This document shows, piece by piece, positions 62,790 to 64,000 of a stretch of 64,000 nt of DNA. Each line of letters starts with the position of its first letter. Position 1 is the stretch's first letter. The stretch is taken from assembly GCA_022702545.1 (NCBI GenBank), contig JAHRBC010000004.1, positions 3,844,001-3,908,000 on the forward strand. Direction: 5' to 3'. A program made the position numbers and the translations under genes. The notes under the pieces are model-generated. The model was not told the origin of the DNA, made no database searches, and saw only the letters and a program-made list of their open reading frames with translations. This DNA is from Phycomyces nitens. Its lineage: Eukaryota > Mucoromycota > Mucoromycetes > Mucorales > Phycomycetaceae.

Positions 62790-64000
62790 TTAGTTTTTTA
62801 CGACGATGGGTCCAGTCTGGAAAGTTTCCCAGTCCTTGGAGTTCTTGCGGTTGCCAAAGAGCTTGAGGGCTCTCAAATTAAGAATGTAAGTTCCGGGAGG
62901 GACGGGGATTCCGGAAGCAATATCAGAGAAGCCGGTGGGAACGTAAGTACCATCCCAGGAAGCACCAGAGACGTAGTTGTCCTGCTCAAGAGTATTGCGA
63001 GGGAGATAGACATAGTCTGTCATGGTCTTTCCAATCGACTTCTTGGTCTTTGCATTCAAGACATCAATATCAAATTTGGCAGTGGGAGTAAGGAGACGGT
63101 AGACAAAAGTGGGGGTGGTTGCAGAATTAGCGCGATCGTAAGTAAATGTCTCATTCTTTTGATAGACCTCAGCACCAGTAGGGCCGGAGAGGTAAGGTGT
63201 TTCGGCATCAAAGATGGGAAGATCACGTTGCTTTCCAACAACACCAAAGTAAGGAATAGAAGCATCAAGAGCAGACTTGTGGTTTCCAGACTTGAAATGA
63301 ATAAAGCCACCATACATAATGTGATCTTTGGGGTTAACCTTGGGAGGGACAACAGTGACATGGATGGTCTTCTTCTGGCCGGGGTTGAGGGTAATAGATG
63401 TCTTGGAGAAAACCAACTTTGCCTTGGCATTTGCAAAGCCAGTAGGGGCAAGAGGGGTATAACCTTGAACTGCACGATCATAAGGTGCCACGGCAATTGA
63501 AGGCTCATTGATAATCTTGAAAGAAGCGCGAACCTTTCCAGAATTGTGGATATTTACAGAGTGAGTTTTGTAGTTGTCAGAAGAGGTGTCGTTAAAGCTG
63601 ATCTGGGTAGGAGAAATGCGGACTTTTCCGGTAATGGCATCGTAGACCTGGACGAGACCAGCACCCTGGAGGAGAGGGTTTTCGGTTGTACTTTTACCGT
63701 TGACATGGACAAGCTTGCGAGCATAGTTCTTGAACTGCTTGGAAATAACCTGGTTATTCTTCTTGAAGCCTTTAGCTTCCATGAACAGAGCAATGGAGCC
63801 AGAAACGTAGGGTGTAGCCATGGAAGTACCGGACATCATACCCCAGCTACCGAGGAAGCGAGGGAGAGTAGAGTAAATCTCACCACCAACACCAGCAAGA
63901 TTAGGCTTAAGGTCAAGTTCATAAGAAGCGCCAACGCTGGAGAAGTCAGAAACGGTGCTTCCAGAAGCCAAAGGACGCAGAGACTGCTTGGTGTCAAACT
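62790..64000 (-). CDS. Secreted subtilisin-like protease paralogue (5' end beyond window)
   Basis: The minus-strand frame is open from the right edge (…FDTKQSLRPLASGSTVSDFSS) to the stop at 62790, 403 codons. It contains the catalytic Ser motif MSGTSMATPYVSGS and the whole C-terminal Fn3-like half, ending ...DWETFQTGPIVVKN, almost the same as the end of the subtilase at 42.1-45.0 kb. Similarity is high along the full visible length (roughly four residues in five by eye), so the two are recent duplicates. The segment corresponds to part of the final exon of the other copy; the Asp and His residues and most of the PA domain would lie beyond 64000. Presence of all visible motifs suggests a functional gene. 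Confidence 0.92.
   Translation of the reverse strand, partial: FDTKQSLRPLASGSTVSDFSSVGASYELDLKPNLAGVGGEIYSTLPRFLGSWGMMSGTSMATPYVSGSIALFMEAKGFKKNNQVISKQFKNYARKLVHVNGKSTTENPLLQGAGLVQVYDAITGKVRISPTQISFNDTSSDNYKTHSVNIHNSGKVRASFKIINEPSIAVAPYDRAVQGYTPLAPTGFANAKAKLVFSKTSITLNPGQKKTIHVTVVPPKVNPKDHIMYGGFIHFKSGNHKSALDASIPYFGVVGKQRDLPIFDAETPYLSGPTGAEVYQKNETFTYDRANSATTPTFVYRLLTPTAKFDIDVLNAKTKKSIGKTMTDYVYLPRNTLEQDNYVSGASWDGTYVPTGFSDIASGIPVPPGTYILNLRALKLFGNRKNSKDWETFQTGPIVVKN

Overview
The window reads as nuclear DNA of an early-diverging filamentous fungus, most likely Mucoromycota. The evidence is AT-rich DNA, genes split by many short introns (about 45-120 bp, with CTNAY-type branch sites), single-copy housekeeping proteins with fungal domain layouts, and an island of Tc1/mariner and DIRS/Ngaro-type remnants. 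Exon models were built by hand from splice signals and reading frame; every model said to be complete closes in frame from ATG to stop.

Left part (1-37.4 kb) is a dense housekeeping block: RTT106 histone chaperone (-, cut by the window edge), TMA16 (+), an unrecognised Ser/Pro-rich basic protein (+), RPT1 proteasome ATPase (+), an Aurora/Ipl1 kinase (+), PAT1 decapping activator (+), prohibitin PHB1 (-), VPS27 ESCRT-0 subunit (-), PRP2/DHX16 spliceosomal helicase (+), a DUF202 membrane protein (-), BCD1/ZNHIT6 (+), mitochondrial GatC (-), a UBE2G1-type E2 (+), SIN3 corepressor (+) and a small Cys-rich secreted, probably GPI-anchored protein (-). Several pairs are divergent over 100-170 bp or convergent over 90-180 bp. 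The genes serve separate core processes (chromatin, ribosome and snoRNP assembly, splicing, mRNA decay, proteolysis, endosomal sorting) and do not form a pathway.

Right part (37.4-64 kb) is accessory. Two closely related secreted subtilisin-like proteases (42.1-45.0 kb complete; 62.8 kb to the edge partial), both on the minus strand, enclose about 17.7 kb of repeats and relics. These are several Tc1/mariner fragments in both orientations, a tandem array of about 10.7 units of 186/183 bp (50.6-52.55 kb), a decayed DIRS/Ngaro-like retroelement lacking its reverse-transcriptase palm (53.4-56.5 kb), and a near-perfect inverted repeat with two 310-bp arms (57.1-57.8 kb). The island also holds a frameshifted gene with a PD-(D/E)XK-like VEVQ motif, and an intact-looking 10-exon gene (58.7-60.7 kb) whose C-terminal half has a second nuclease-like signature. 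This last gene and the satellite array are the least explained parts of the window.

Points of note in gene structure are a start codon carried alone on a three-base exon in TMA16, and three GC-AG introns (one in PAT1, two consecutive in the E2 gene).
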